From Pseudoblastomonas marina (GTDB lineage: Bacteria; Pseudomonadota; Alphaproteobacteria; Sphingomonadales; Sphingomonadaceae): DNA of 64,000 bases. This document shows, piece by piece, positions 18,938 to 28,062 of this stretch (position 1 is the stretch's first letter; each line of letters opens with the position of its first letter). Where the stretch lies: positions 744,001-808,000 of the forward strand of contig NZ_BMID01000001.1 in assembly GCF_014641655.1 (NCBI RefSeq). Direction: 5' to 3'. A program made the translations under genes and the position numbers. The notes below the pieces were generated by a model. That model searched no databases and was not told the origin of the DNA. It saw nothing but the letters and a program-made list of their open reading frames with translations.

Positions 18938-20024
18938 GCGTCGCCGACCAGTCCTCTTGCGCCGCCCATGTCCCCTGCGAACCCTTCACCGTGCAGCCAC
19001 GGGTCCCCTCGGAGATGCGGCCGATCGAGAACACGGTTTCGCGGGCCGCTTCGAGATCAGAGGTTACCGAGGCGACTTCGTTAGCCGCCACCGCCAGCAC
19101 CATGCCGATGCCGCAGTTGAAGGTGCGTGCCATCTCGGACGGCTCGATATTCCCCTGCGCCTGGAGGAAAGCCATCAGCCCGGGCTGGTCCCAAGCGTCG
19201 GCGTCGACGGTGGCGTGCAGGCCCTCGGGCAGCACCCGCGGCAAGTTCTCCAGCAGGCCACCTCCGGTGATATGGGCGAGGGCATGGATCCGGCCGCTGC
19301 GGATCACCGGGAGAAGGCTCTCGACATAAATGCGCGTCGGCTCGATCAGCGCGTCGATCAGCAGCCGTTCGTTGTCGAACAGCGCCGGACGATCGAGCTT
19401 CCAGCCCTTGTCCGCGGCGAGCCGCCGCACCAGTGAATAGCCGTTTGAATGCACGCCCGAACTGGCCAAGCCGAGCAGCACGTCGCCCGCCGCGACCCTG
19501 TCGCCGGTCAGCTGCTCGCCGCGTTCGACCGCACCGACACAGAAACCCGCAAGATCGTAGTCGCCCTCGGCATACATGCCCGGCATTTCCGCCGTTTCGC
19601 CGCCGATCAGCGCACAGCCAGCCTGTTTGCAGCCGTCCGCGATGCCCCCGATCACGCGTTCCGCGATGCCGTTCTCGAGTTTCCCGGTGGCGAAATAATC
19701 GAGGAAGAACAGCGGTTCGGCGCCCTGAACGATCAAATCGTTCACACACATCGCGACGAGATCGATCCCGACGGTGTCGTGGCGACCATGGTCGATCGCG
19801 AGCTTAAGCTTGGTGCCGACGCCGTCATTCGCAGCGACCAGCAGGGGATCGGCGTAACCGGCCGCCTTGGGATCGAAAAAGCCTCCGAATCCGCCGATCT
19901 CGCCATCCGCGCCGGGGCGCGCCGTGGCCTTCACCAGCGGGCCTATGGCCTTGACCAGTGCATTGCCGCTTTCGATCGAGACACCCGCTTTTGCGTAGGT
20001 GTAACTGTCCTTGTCCGCCGTCAT
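18927..20024 (-). CDS. purM: Phosphoribosylformylglycinamidine cyclo-ligase
   Basis: A 365-residue AIR synthetase, converting FGAM plus ATP to AIR in purine synthesis. Signatures are [16 protein letters not shown], the ATP-binding [50 protein letters not shown] and [19 protein letters not shown] 20024 is chosen over 20036 and 20060 because GGAG lies 7 bases upstream of it. First gene of purM-purN, divergent from the exported protein gene at 20090 across 65 bases. Confidence 0.95.
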   Translation of the reverse strand: MTADKDSYTYAKAGVSIESGNALVKAIGPLVKATARPGADGEIGGFGGFFDPKAAGYADPLLVAANDGVGTKLKLAIDHGRHDTVGIDLVAMCVNDLIVQGAEPLFFLDYFATGKLENGIAERVIGGIADGCKQAGCALIGGETAEMPGMYAEGDYDLAGFCVGAVERGEQLTGDRVAAGDVLLGLASSGVHSNGYSLVRRLAADKGWKLDRPALFDNERLLIDALIEPTRIYVESLLPVIRSGRIHALAHITGGGLLENLPRVLPEGLHATVDADAWDQPGLMAFLQAQGNIEPSEMARTFNCGIGMVLAVAANEVASVTSDLEAARETVFSIGRISEGTRGCTVKGSQGTWAAQEDWSATHDA

Positions 20025-20089
20025 ATCCGGCTCCATACGCTTTCGCGCTTGGATTTCCACGCCCCATTGGGCAAAAGCCCACCGGTTCG

Positions 20090-21349
20090 ATGATCTCGCT
20101 AGCTTCGCCTCTCCGTATTCCGTCCGTTACCCGCCGTACGATCGTGGTCGTGGCGGCGCTTGCGCTCGCGCTGTGTGGGGTGGCGCTGTGGGCGCAGGTC
20201 GAGGGAGAGCGCGGGATCGCGCCGCTCGCCAGCACCGGCGATATCGAGGTCTACGACATCGAGGTCGATACCACCGGATCGGACGGCGACGACGCGCGCG
20301 AGAAGGGCTGGATCGAAGCGCGGCGCAAGGGCTGGGCCAAGCTCGGCGGACCCGAGATGTCCGATTCGCAACTCGAAGGCATGTCGAGCGCAATCATCAT
20401 CCAGCGCGAGCAGATCGGCGCGCGCCGCTACATCGCGACGCTCGGCGTGGTGTTCGATCGCCAGCGCGCCGGGCAGTTCGTCGGCGGGACGCGTGGCGGT
20501 TCGCGCTCGGCCCCGCTGCTGACGATCCCCGTGCTCTACACCGCCGGGACCGCGCAGGTGTATGAAGTGCGCGGGCCGTGGCAGCGCGCCTGGGCGCAAT
20601 ATCGGGCTGGCGACAGCCGCATCGACTATGTTCGCCCTTCGGGCTTCGGCGGCGAATCGCTGTTGATTACGGCGGGCAATCCCGCGCAGCGCAGCCGGAT
20701 CTGGTGGCGTAACGTGCTCGGCCAGTTCGATGCGTCGGACGTCATCATGCCGATGGCCGAGCTCGACTTTTCTTATCCTGGCGGCCCGGTCGACGGGACT
20801 TTCACCGCGCGCTACGGCCCCGACAACACCTATCTCTACAGCTTCGAGATGCGCGCCGAGAGCCAGGAGCAACTGCCGCAGATGCTGGCGCGCGCGGTCG
20901 AGCGGATGAACACCGCTTACGAAGTCGCGCTCGAACGCGGGCTGCTCAAGCCCGACAGTTCGTTGCAGCGCACGCAGACGATCCCGGCCGAGATCGCCGC
21001 GTTGATCGAGGCCGGGCGGCGCGCGCTCAACCCACCGCCGGCCCCGGAACCGACGATCACGCCGGAAGAAACCGATCCCGATGCGCCCGCGCCACGCCAG
21101 ACCTCGGTGCCTGTCCAGTCCTTCCAGCTCCAGTTCGCCTCGCCCGATGCGGCGGCGATCGACAGCACGCTGGCGGCAGTGCGGGGCGTGCCGGGCGTCG
21201 GCAGCGCTTCGATCCGTTCGACCGCGCTCGGGGGCACCTCGGTACTCTCGGTGATCTTCACCGGTGACGAAGACACGCTGCGCTCGGGCCTGCGCGATGC
21301 CGGTTTCAATGTCAGCGGCAGCGGCAACCGGCTGACCATATCCCGATGA
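20090..21349 (+). CDS. Exported hypothetical protein upstream of hdaA
   Basis: A 419-residue protein with an N-terminal hydrophobic segment (about residues 17-36) acting as a signal peptide or anchor. The body contains [48 protein letters not shown] and repeated beta-rich stretches. A Pro-rich linker ([21 protein letters not shown]) leads to a C-terminal 80-residue alpha/beta unit ([40 protein letters not shown], in pieces) that looks like an HMA/ferredoxin-like fold without the CxxC metal motif. It overlaps hdaA by ATGA, an arrangement I associate with sphingomonads. Function unknown. Confidence 0.75.
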   Translation: MISLASPLRIPSVTRRTIVVVAALALALCGVALWAQVEGERGIAPLASTGDIEVYDIEVDTTGSDGDDAREKGWIEARRKGWAKLGGPEMSDSQLEGMSSAIIIQREQIGARRYIATLGVVFDRQRAGQFVGGTRGGSRSAPLLTIPVLYTAGTAQVYEVRGPWQRAWAQYRAGDSRIDYVRPSGFGGESLLITAGNPAQRSRIWWRNVLGQFDASDVIMPMAELDFSYPGGPVDGTFTARYGPDNTYLYSFEMRAESQEQLPQMLARAVERMNTAYEVALERGLLKPDSSLQRTQTIPAEIAALIEAGRRALNPPPAPEPTITPEETDPDAPAPRQTSVPVQSFQLQFASPDAAAIDSTLAAVRGVPGVGSASIRSTALGGTSVLSVIFTGDEDTLRSGLRDAGFNVSGSGNRLTISR

Positions 21350-21981
21350 CCGAAAAGGCGCGGCAGATCGCGCTGCCGCTGTCGGCGGCGATGCCGGGCG
21401 ATGCGCGGCGGATCGTGCTCGGCAACGGGAATCGCGCAGCCGCTGAGGCGCTCCAGGCCCCCGAGGGGTGGCCGTTTCACACCGCCGTGCTCGCCGGACC
21501 ACCGCGCTCTGGCAAGTCGCTTTTCGCGCGCTGGTTTTCCGGGATGGGAGCGGGCCAGTCGATCGACGATGCCGACCGAATGGACGAGACCGAGCTGTTC
21601 CACCTCTGGAATCGCGCGCAGGAGGCCGGGCGACCGTTATTGCTGACCCGCGCAGCAGGTCCGTGGGACATCCGCCTGCCCGACCTGCGCAGCCGGATGG
21701 GGGCAGCGCTCCAGCTTGCGATCGCCCCGCCCGACGATGCGATGTTGGCCGAATTGATCGCCGAGCACGCGGCCGCGCGCGGCGTGCCGATGCCCGATGG
21801 CGCGAGCGCCTATCTCGTTCCGCGGGCTACCCGCGATTACGCCGCGATCGAGGAACTCGTCGAGACGATCGACCGTCTGAGCCTTGAAAGAAAACAACCC
21901 GCAACCCTTGCGATATGGCGCGATGCGCTCGATATCCTGCAGGGTGGCGATCCGGAAGCGGATCAGCCCGACCTGCTCTAG
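21346..21981 (+). CDS. hdaA: HdaA-like DnaA regulatory inactivator
   Basis: A 211-residue AAA+ protein related to DnaA domain III without the DNA-binding domain. In Alphaproteobacteria HdaA with the beta clamp stimulates DnaA-ATP hydrolysis and limits re-initiation. The start ARQIALPLS matches the clamp-binding motif near the N-terminus (Q-[IL]-x-LPL). Walker A is LAGPPRSGKSLFARW, Walker B-like SIDDADRMDE. The length fits HdaA. Translationally coupled to the upstream exported protein gene. Confidence 0.85.
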   Translation: MTEKARQIALPLSAAMPGDARRIVLGNGNRAAAEALQAPEGWPFHTAVLAGPPRSGKSLFARWFSGMGAGQSIDDADRMDETELFHLWNRAQEAGRPLLLTRAAGPWDIRLPDLRSRMGAALQLAIAPPDDAMLAELIAEHAAARGVPMPDGASAYLVPRATRDYAAIEELVETIDRLSLERKQPATLAIWRDALDILQGGDPEADQPDLL

Positions 21982-21996
21982 CGAACGGGAGATGCC

Positions 21997-22695
21997 ATGT
22001 TCGGCGGCCTGAAAAGCTATCTCGATTCGATCCGCGCGCGAGATCCCGCGCCGCGCTCGCGCGCCGAGATCCTGCTTTATCCCGGCGTCCTCGCGCTCGG
22101 TCTCCACCGAATCGCCCATTGGCTCTATGGCGGTGGGCTGTTCTTCTTCGCGCGGTTCGTGAACCATTTCGCGCGCTTCCTGACTTCGATCGACATCCAT
22201 CCCGGGGCGAAGATCGGCGCGCGCTTCTTCATCGACCACGGCTTCACCGTGATCGGCGAAACCGCCGAGATCGGCGACGACGTGACGATCTACCAGAACG
22301 TCACGCTGGGCGGGACCAATCCTTCCAATGGCGAGCCGGGTAAGCGACATCCCACGATCGGCAACGGCGTGATCATCGGGGCCGGAGCGCAGGTGCTCGG
22401 CCCGATCACCGTGGGCGACCGGGCGCGTATCGGTGCCAATGCCGTGGTCACCGATGAAGTGCCCGAAGGCGCGACGATGGTTGGCCTCAAGGCACGCTCG
22501 ACGCTGATGCCGGTGGAGGAATGGGCAAAGGACTTCATGCCTTACGGGACGCCGTGCCGCGAACCGTGCGAGCCCTGCGAACCGAACGAGGGCCACGAGG
22601 AACGCCTCGCCGTCCTCGAGGCCGAACTGGCCGAATTGCGCGCCGCCGTCGCGGCGCACGACGACACCACGTCCGGGGCCAAGACCGGCGGATGA
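21997..22695 (+). CDS. cysE: Serine O-acetyltransferase
   Basis: A 232-residue enzyme acetylating L-serine for cysteine synthesis. The short EpsC-type N-terminal helix bundle (LHRIAHWLY) is followed by the left-handed beta-helix hexapeptide region: [18 protein letters not shown] with catalytic His, [42 protein letters not shown]-terminal tail with a CxxxCxxC-like cluster ([11 protein letters not shown]) and a coiled coil is unusual compared with the common ending. It overlaps the DUF2794 gene by ATGA. Confidence 0.92.
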   Translation: MFGGLKSYLDSIRARDPAPRSRAEILLYPGVLALGLHRIAHWLYGGGLFFFARFVNHFARFLTSIDIHPGAKIGARFFIDHGFTVIGETAEIGDDVTIYQNVTLGGTNPSNGEPGKRHPTIGNGVIIGAGAQVLGPITVGDRARIGANAVVTDEVPEGATMVGLKARSTLMPVEEWAKDFMPYGTPCREPCEPCEPNEGHEERLAVLEAELAELRAAVAAHDDTTSGAKTGG

Positions 22696-23039
22696 ATATC
22701 GGAACCGGCATGCTGCTCCCGTTCCCGCGCAAGGGCGGACAGATCGGCTTCGAGCGAGACGAGTTGCAGCGCATCCTCGATGTCTACGGACGCATGGTCG
22801 CGGCCGGGCAATGGCGCGATTACGCGATGGATTTCGACCGCGAATACGCCGCTTTCGCTGCCTTCCGCCGCGCCGCCGAACGCCCCGAAGCGCGAATCGA
22901 GAAACGCCCGGCGCTGCGCAATCGGCAAGGCATGTGGGCGCTGATCGGCGAGCAGGGCCAAGTGCTCAAGCGCGGCCAGGAACTGAGCGGCGTGCTGGCC
23001 CCGATCGAGCGGCGGTTGCTGAAGTCGGTCGGCGACTAG
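22692..23039 (+). CDS. DUF2794 family protein
   Basis: A 115-residue cytoplasmic protein of an alphaproteobacterial family of unknown function. Its pattern is clear: [31 protein letters not shown] (split), [19 protein letters not shown] and [20 protein letters not shown]. The start ATG overlaps the cysE stop as ATGA; a longer in-frame extension into cysE is rejected. Its stop overlaps the convergent membrane-protein gene by 4 bases. Confidence 0.85.
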   Translation: MNIGTGMLLPFPRKGGQIGFERDELQRILDVYGRMVAAGQWRDYAMDFDREYAAFAAFRRAAERPEARIEKRPALRNRQGMWALIGEQGQVLKRGQELSGVLAPIERRLLKSVGD

Positions 23040-23449
23040 AGGCGTCCGTTCGAAACCTGTCTTCGGCCATAGAGGAAGGCGACGGTGATGATGGTCGGGA
23101 AGATGAAGCCCTTGAGATAGGAGAGTGGGTGTCGGCCTTCGGTGAAATCGACCGGTAGGTTCCCGAAATGGGCCCAGTATTGCGACGCAACGAGGCCCCC
23201 TATGCTGAGCCACATACCCCACAATCCGCCTCGACGACCTGTTACGACCACGAGAAGGCTGAGCGTTATCGCGAGGCGCAGCACCGATTGAATGTGGTCG
23301 AAGATCGAGGGACTGCTGGACCCGGCGGACAGGTACAGATCGCACAGAGTGTAGACGTGGTAGAATACGAGCAAGCCAGCCAGAGCCAGGATGACCAGAC
23401 TCTGGGCAAACCGAAGCTTCCCTTGTCGTGCAGCCGTAAGGACGTTCAC
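23036..23449 (-). CDS. Small multi-pass membrane protein, unknown function
   Basis: A 137-residue protein with about four hydrophobic segments: SLVILALAGLLVFYHVY, VLRLAITLSLLVVV, WLSIGGLVASQYW and FIFPTIITVAFLYG. No family is recognised. Codon use is somewhat less G/C-rich at third positions than that of its neighbours. It is convergent with DUF2794 and overlaps its stop by 4 bases. Confidence 0.65.
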   Translation of the reverse strand: MNVLTAARQGKLRFAQSLVILALAGLLVFYHVYTLCDLYLSAGSSSPSIFDHIQSVLRLAITLSLLVVVTGRRGGLWGMWLSIGGLVASQYWAHFGNLPVDFTEGRHPLSYLKGFIFPTIITVAFLYGRRQVSNGRL

Positions 23450-23524
23450 GATCTTTAGCTCTCGTGGGTGGCAGAGGGCAGGAGCGGAAGCACCGGCCCT
23501 CTGCCACCCCTCGATCCGGTCACG

Positions 23525-24616
23525 TCAGGCCGCAGCCAGCTCGGTCGCCGGCAGCTTGGCGCGCCAGTCGCTCGGAAGCTTGGTGACGACCGCCTTGCGG
23601 ATCGGCGACCAGAAGGCTGAGAGCGAGAGCAGCGCCGATCCGATGATCAGCGCCGTCAGCGCGAAGTTCAGTTCGACGAAGCCGAACTCGCGGAACAGGA
23701 AGGTCAGCGCGAACAGCACGTAGGCGAGCGCGGAGACCAGCAGCGCGCGGCGATCGACCGCCAGCGCCACGATCCCGAACAGCACGTAGATCGCGAGAAC
23801 CCCGATCGCGGCGCCGACCCCGGTCGCTTCGCCGTCGGTCACCCCGATCAGTGAGAACAGCGGGTGGGCAAGCATCGGGGCGGCGAGCAGGTGGAGCCAG
23901 AAGGCGACGTCGGCACGCCGGGTCTCGCGCCGGGGGTCGGACACGTCCCAGCGCATCGCGAAAGCGAAGATCGCAAGGCCAGCGACGAACACCAGCGCGA
24001 GCACGAAGGTTTCGGGCTCACTCGGCTGCACTGCGGCGATGATAAGGCTGATCACGGTCAGTGCGAGCGCCGCAACCAGCGCGGCGATCGTGATCGGGAC
24101 CATGAACCGTTTCCAGTGCAGCCACGCGGCACCGGCGGTCACGATGCCGACACAGGCGCCGATGATCCCGCCTATCCAGTCTGGGGTGCCGTCGCCCGGT
24201 CCGATCGCAGCCACCGCGGCGCCCAGAGTCGCGCCGGCGACGCCGAGTACGAAGGCGAGCAGCAGGATGATGCTGGGCAGCGCCATACGGCGCTTGCGGG
24301 TGAAGAATTCGGCCAGCAGCCAGGCAGTCCCCGCGGCGAGCGCGCCACCGAACAGCATTTGCAGCCCGTCGCGCACGACAGTGCCCTCGTCATACGCCCC
24401 GCCGATCGCCTGCCCGATCCCGACCGCGGCGAGCAGCATGATGACCACGCCGATCGAAACGAAGATGTCGTTGAAGCCAGTGATGAGGCGAAAATGCTCG
24501 GCATCGGCCGGCACGGCGTCCTTCATCGACGCGACATGCGAGCGCAGAGCGCGCGCAGCCTCGTCGCTGATCGCACCCGCTTCGACCGCAGAGCGTAGAT
24601 CGGTTTCGCTGTACAT
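23525..24616 (-). CDS. Multi-pass membrane protein (DUF2157-like)
   Basis: A 363-residue protein. An N-terminal helical cytoplasmic segment (residues 1-50, SETDLRSAVEAGAISDEAARALRSHV) resembles the DUF2157 start. About ten transmembrane helices follow, e.g. IFVSIGVVIMLLAAVGIG, ALPSIILLLAFVLGVAG, ITIAALVAALALTVISL and IGVLAIYVLFGIVALAV. The Shine-Dalgarno GGGAGGG, 7-8 bases from the ATG, is the 3' arm of a terminator-like hairpin. Function unknown. Confidence 0.75.
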   Translation of the reverse strand: MYSETDLRSAVEAGAISDEAARALRSHVASMKDAVPADAEHFRLITGFNDIFVSIGVVIMLLAAVGIGQAIGGAYDEGTVVRDGLQMLFGGALAAGTAWLLAEFFTRKRRMALPSIILLLAFVLGVAGATLGAAVAAIGPGDGTPDWIGGIIGACVGIVTAGAAWLHWKRFMVPITIAALVAALALTVISLIIAAVQPSEPETFVLALVFVAGLAIFAFAMRWDVSDPRRETRRADVAFWLHLLAAPMLAHPLFSLIGVTDGEATGVGAAIGVLAIYVLFGIVALAVDRRALLVSALAYVLFALTFLFREFGFVELNFALTALIIGSALLSLSAFWSPIRKAVVTKLPSDWRAKLPATELAAA

Positions 24617-24619
24617 TGG

Positions 24620-24648
24620 AAAAACCCTCCCTGTTGGAGCAAGGAGGG
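24620..24648 (-). terminator. Terminator-like hairpin overlapping the ribosome site of the DUF2157-like gene
   Basis: On the minus strand CCCTCC (24648-24643) pairs with GGAGGG (24630-24625) and is followed by TTTTT (24624-24620), then CCAATG, where ATG is the start codon at 24616. It lies about 77 bases after the stop of the SDR gene and so may be that gene's terminator. The GGAGGG arm is also the Shine-Dalgarno of the next gene. The stem is only 6 bp. Confidence 0.6.
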
Positions 24649-24724
24649 TATTCCGAGGTGTATTAGTTTGTCAATACGCCCTTGTGGGCGTCGGTCGAGC
24701 GGGGTGGGCCGCCGGTGGGAGCGA

Positions 24725-25633
24725 TCAGCCCTGCTGGGCTTTCTGCAACGCCGCCATGATCGCCATCGATTGTTCGCCGCCATTCTGCGGGACGCTGGCA
24801 TGTTCGACCTTGGAGATTTCGTCCCAATGCGCGGCGAAACCTTCGACCGAGCGCTCGTCCTCGGGCAGGATGACCGGCGTGTTCATGGTGACGAAGCTCG
24901 AGTGGTAGCCACCCGCGCCGGCACCGACGATCGCGTTGGTCGGGGCGTCCTCGCTGACGAGGTAGAGCGCGGCGGGCACGACGTTTTCCGGGCCGAACAT
25001 CTTCTGCGCCTGTTCGGGCAGGATATCCTCGGTCATCCGCGTCGCCGCGACCGGCGCGATCGTGTTGCACTTGATGTTGTACTTCGCGCCTTCGAGGTAG
25101 AGCGTCTTGGTGAGCCCAGCGAGACCGAGCTTGGCGGCACCGTAATTGGCCTGGCCGAAATTGCCGAACAGGCCGGTGCTGCTCGCGGTCATCAGGATGC
25201 GACCGTAATTCTGTTCGCGCATGGTCTCCCACACGGCCTTGGTTGCATAGGCGCTGCCGAGCAGGTGGACCTTGACCACCAGCTCGAAATCGGCCGGGTC
25301 CATCTTGGCGAAGCTCTTGTCGCGCAGGATGCCGGCATTGTTGATCAGGATATGGACGCCGCCCCACTTGTCCTTCGCCTGCGCCACGAGGTCGACCATC
25401 TGGTCGTAATCGGTGACCGAGGCGCCGTTCGCCATGGCGGTGCCGCCGGCTTCCTCGATTTCCTCGACGACCTTGCCTGCCGCGTCCGAGGCACCGGTGC
25501 CGTCGCGCGCGCCGCCGAGATCGTTGACCACGACCTTCGCGCCGCGCTTGGCGAGTTCGAGCGCATAGGCGCGGCCGATGCCGCCGCCGGCTCCGGTGAC
25601 GATGGCGACCTTGTCGGTGAAATCGATGGACAT
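24725..25633 (-). CDS. SDR-family dehydrogenase, HSD17B4/MFE-2-like (probable 3-hydroxyacyl-CoA dehydrogenase)
   Basis: A 302-residue short-chain dehydrogenase. It has the cofactor motif TGAGGGIGRAYALEL, NNAGILRD, catalytic Ser in MTASSTG and the YGAAK catalytic Tyr/Lys pair. The longer N-terminal insert VVVNDLGGARDGTGAS and the NTIAPVAATRMTEDILPE segment are typical of the dehydrogenase domain of peroxisomal multifunctional enzyme type 2 and its bacterial relatives. Those act on 3-hydroxyacyl-CoA or steroid substrates. No MaoC/hydratase domain is attached. It probably acts in fatty-acid or steroid-side-chain oxidation. Confidence 0.88.
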   Translation of the reverse strand: MSIDFTDKVAIVTGAGGGIGRAYALELAKRGAKVVVNDLGGARDGTGASDAAGKVVEEIEEAGGTAMANGASVTDYDQMVDLVAQAKDKWGGVHILINNAGILRDKSFAKMDPADFELVVKVHLLGSAYATKAVWETMREQNYGRILMTASSTGLFGNFGQANYGAAKLGLAGLTKTLYLEGAKYNIKCNTIAPVAATRMTEDILPEQAQKMFGPENVVPAALYLVSEDAPTNAIVGAGAGGYHSSFVTMNTPVILPEDERSVEGFAAHWDEISKVEHASVPQNGGEQSMAIMAALQKAQQG

Positions 25634-25821
25634 GGGAGGGGCCTTTCGAAAAGTGCTTTACGGGAGGGTCAATCGCGTAGGATCAATCGGGGGCGAAGTG
25701 ACATGTTCCGAAACGGCTTGCAACAGCGTGTTTCGCGGGGGCCGATGCCGTAGCGGCAAGGCGGTGCGTAACGCGGCGGAATCTATGGAAACTGTCGCGA
25801 AATACTGCCATTGCGCAGGCC

Positions 25822-27189
25822 ATGAGCAAGCATGACCTCGCTATAGTCGTCCTCGCCGCGGGCAAGGGGACGCGGATGAAATCGGACCTCCACAAGGTCC
25901 TCCATCCCATCGCCGGACGCCCGATGCTCGAGCACCTGCTCGCCAGCGCCGAGGAGCTGGCGCCCAGGCGCCGGGTGGTGATCGTGGGGGCAGGCCGCGA
26001 ACAAATCGAAGACCAGCTTGGCGAACGCGCGACCTATCGCGTGCAGGAACCCCAGTTGGGGACGGGCCACGCCGTCCAGCAGGCCGAGGACGCGCTCGAG
26101 GATTTCGAGGGCGACGTGCTCGTGCTCTACGGTGACGTTCCGTTCGTGAAGTCCGAAACCATGCGTGCGATGACCGAGCGCCTGCACGGCGATGACGAGC
26201 CCGCAGTGGTCGTGCTCGGTTTCGAACCCGCCGATCCACTCGCCTATGGCCGCGTCGTAGCGGACGACGACGGCCGCATCTCCAAGATGGTCGAATACAA
26301 GGACGCGGACGAGGGCGAACGCGCTTGCCGGTTGTGCAATTCGGGCCTGATGGCCGCGCGCAAGGGCGACATGTTCGAACTGCTGCGCCGCGTCGGCAAC
26401 GACAATGCGCAGGGCGAATACTACCTCCCCGATATCGTCAATATCGCGATCGCCGACGGGCGGAGCTGCGCCGCCGTGACCGCCGGCGCCGAGGCCGAGG
26501 TCGCGGGGATCAACAGCCGCGCCGAGCTCGCCGCGGCCGAAGCGCAGTGGCAGGAGCTCAAGCGCGAAGAGGCGATGGCGGCGGGGGTCACGCTGCGCGC
26601 GCCCGACACGGTGTTCTTCAGCTACGATACCGAGATTGCGAACGACGTTACGGTCGAGCCGCATGTCGTGTTCGGCCCCGGGGTCAAGATCGCGCGCGGT
26701 GCCCTGATCCGCTCGTTCAGCCACCTCGAGGGCGCGACCGTCGGTGAGGATTGCAAGGTCGGCCCGTATGCCCGCCTGCGGCCGGGGGCGGTGATGGAAA
26801 AGGACAGCTTCGTCGGCAATTTTGTCGAAATGAAGAAGGCCACGCTGGGCGAGGGCGCCAAGGCCAGCCACCTGACCTATCTCGGCGACACCACGGTGGG
26901 TGAGAACGCCAATATCGGGGCGGGCACGATCACCTGCAATTACGACGGCTATTTCAAATATCGCACCGAGATCGGCGCGCGCGCCTTCATCGGATCGAAT
27001 TCAGCGCTGGTCGCGCCGGTACGGATCGGCCGCGACGCGATCGTCGCCGCCGGCAGCACGGTCACCCGCGACGTCGAGGATGGCGAGATGCGGATGGAGC
27101 GCGCCGAACAGCTGGTTAAACCCGGCTGGGCCGATCGATTCCACGACGCGATGAAGAAGAAGAAGGCCGCCGAAAAGGACAAGAAGTGA
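25822..27189 (+). CDS. glmU: Bifunctional UDP-GlcNAc pyrophosphorylase / glucosamine-1-phosphate N-acetyltransferase
   Basis: A 455-residue two-domain enzyme making UDP-GlcNAc for peptidoglycan and LPS. The N-terminal Rossmann uridylyltransferase begins IVVLAAGKGTRMKSDLHKVLH and has EPQLGTGHAVQQA and LYGDVPFV. The C-terminal left-handed beta-helix acetyltransferase has GPYARLRPGAVMEKDSFVGNFVEMKKA, HLTYLGD and IGAGTITCNYDGYFKYRT. The 188 bases before it (25634-25821) hold the divergent promoters, with no other recognisable feature. GTGA overlap with the following lipoprotein gene. Confidence 0.96.
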   Translation: MSKHDLAIVVLAAGKGTRMKSDLHKVLHPIAGRPMLEHLLASAEELAPRRRVVIVGAGREQIEDQLGERATYRVQEPQLGTGHAVQQAEDALEDFEGDVLVLYGDVPFVKSETMRAMTERLHGDDEPAVVVLGFEPADPLAYGRVVADDDGRISKMVEYKDADEGERACRLCNSGLMAARKGDMFELLRRVGNDNAQGEYYLPDIVNIAIADGRSCAAVTAGAEAEVAGINSRAELAAAEAQWQELKREEAMAAGVTLRAPDTVFFSYDTEIANDVTVEPHVVFGPGVKIARGALIRSFSHLEGATVGEDCKVGPYARLRPGAVMEKDSFVGNFVEMKKATLGEGAKASHLTYLGDTTVGENANIGAGTITCNYDGYFKYRTEIGARAFIGSNSALVAPVRIGRDAIVAAGSTVTRDVEDGEMRMERAEQLVKPGWADRFHDAMKKKKAAEKDKK

Positions 27190-27803
27190 GAGCCATCGGG
27201 CCACTACTTTGCGTGCTGGCCTTGGCGGGCTGCGATACATCCGACGCGGATAAGTCGGACGCCGAAACCGTGATAGAGACAGGCGAGGAAGGGGCAATGG
27301 CCGAGGCCGCGCCGCAACAGGATTCGCCCCTCTCCCAGGCAAACCACCCCACCACCTCGGCCTGCGCCGAAACCGAAGCGACGATCTTCAGCTGCACCAT
27401 CCGCGACGGACGCACCGTCGCGGTGTGCGTGCAGCGCGACGAGCAGGGCCGCCAATACGCGCAGTACCGTTTCGGGCAGGGCGACGAACCGCCCGAGCTC
27501 GCGTGGCCGACCAGTTTCGACGAGCGCGGCATGGAATGGGCCTCGGTGCCTTATTCCGGTGGCGGCGAGGCGCAATTGAGCTTCGCGCGCGGCGACGTCC
27601 GTTACGTGATCTACAGCCGAGTGATCCGGACCAATTTCACGCCAGGCGAGCCGAACGATCCCAGGTTCGAAGACGGGGCATATGTCTATCGCGGCGAGCG
27701 CCGGATATCCTCTTTGCCTTGCGCCGGCGAAGCTGCCCGCCCGGTCAGCGTCGCGATGGCCGAGCGCTTTGCCGAACAGCAGGACACGCTCTTCACCGAT
27801 TGA
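27186..27803 (+). CDS. Putative lipoprotein between glmU and vapBC
   Basis: A 205-residue protein starting at GTG 27186, whose GTGA overlaps the glmU stop. Its lipoprotein signal ends in the lipobox LALAGC (Cys-16). A low-complexity acidic linker (residues 17-55) leads to a compact beta-rich domain with three or four cysteines (SACAETEATIFSCTIRDGRTVAVCVQ in parts, SLPCAG). The same domain appears in small secreted proteins of sphingomonads. Function unknown; probably periplasmic-facing. Confidence 0.75.
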   Translation: MRAIGPLLCVLALAGCDTSDADKSDAETVIETGEEGAMAEAAPQQDSPLSQANHPTTSACAETEATIFSCTIRDGRTVAVCVQRDEQGRQYAQYRFGQGDEPPELAWPTSFDERGMEWASVPYSGGGEAQLSFARGDVRYVIYSRVIRTNFTPGEPNDPRFEDGAYVYRGERRISSLPCAGEAARPVSVAMAERFAEQQDTLFTD

Positions 27804-27805
27804 CA

Positions 27806-27826
27806 TGATATCATAGCGTGATATCA
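27806..27826. promoter_or_regulatory. Probable VapB operator: two TGATATCA palindromes
   Basis: Two identical 8-bp palindromes TGATATCA at 27806-27813 and 27819-27826, 13 bases start to start, fill the 31-base gap between the lipoprotein stop and the vapB ATG (27835). Ribbon-helix-helix antitoxins bind such short spaced palindromes cooperatively, overlapping their own promoter. The AT-rich core could also supply the -10 region. Confidence 0.7.
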
Positions 27827-27834
27827 GCCTGGCC

Positions 27835-28062
27835 ATGCGCACGCTGGTCGAGATTCCCGACGACGATATCAAGTGGCTCGATCGCCGCGCCGAGGAACTC
27901 GGCGTGTCGCGCACGGCTCTGGTGCGCGAGGCGGTCGCGCAGATGCGCTCGGGCTCCTCGCGGCGCGCGATCGACGAATATTTCGGTATCTGGCGGGATC
28001 GCAGCGATGTCGGCGAGGGGCAGGCATATCAACGCCGTATCCGCAACGGGAAGGGCGCATGA
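27835..28062 (+). CDS. vapB: VapB-type ribbon-helix-helix antitoxin
   Basis: A 75-residue CopG/Arc-like protein. The N-terminal strand RTLVEIPDDDIKWLDRRAEELG and helix VSRTALVREAVAQM form the RHH DNA-binding dimer unit. The C-terminal part EYFGIWRDR with a conserved aromatic/acidic patch is the usual toxin-wrapping tail. Its stop overlaps the toxin start as ATGA, the normal antitoxin-first coupling. It is expected to repress the operon through the adjacent palindromes. Confidence 0.85.
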   Translation: MRTLVEIPDDDIKWLDRRAEELGVSRTALVREAVAQMRSGSSRRAIDEYFGIWRDRSDVGEGQAYQRRIRNGKGA

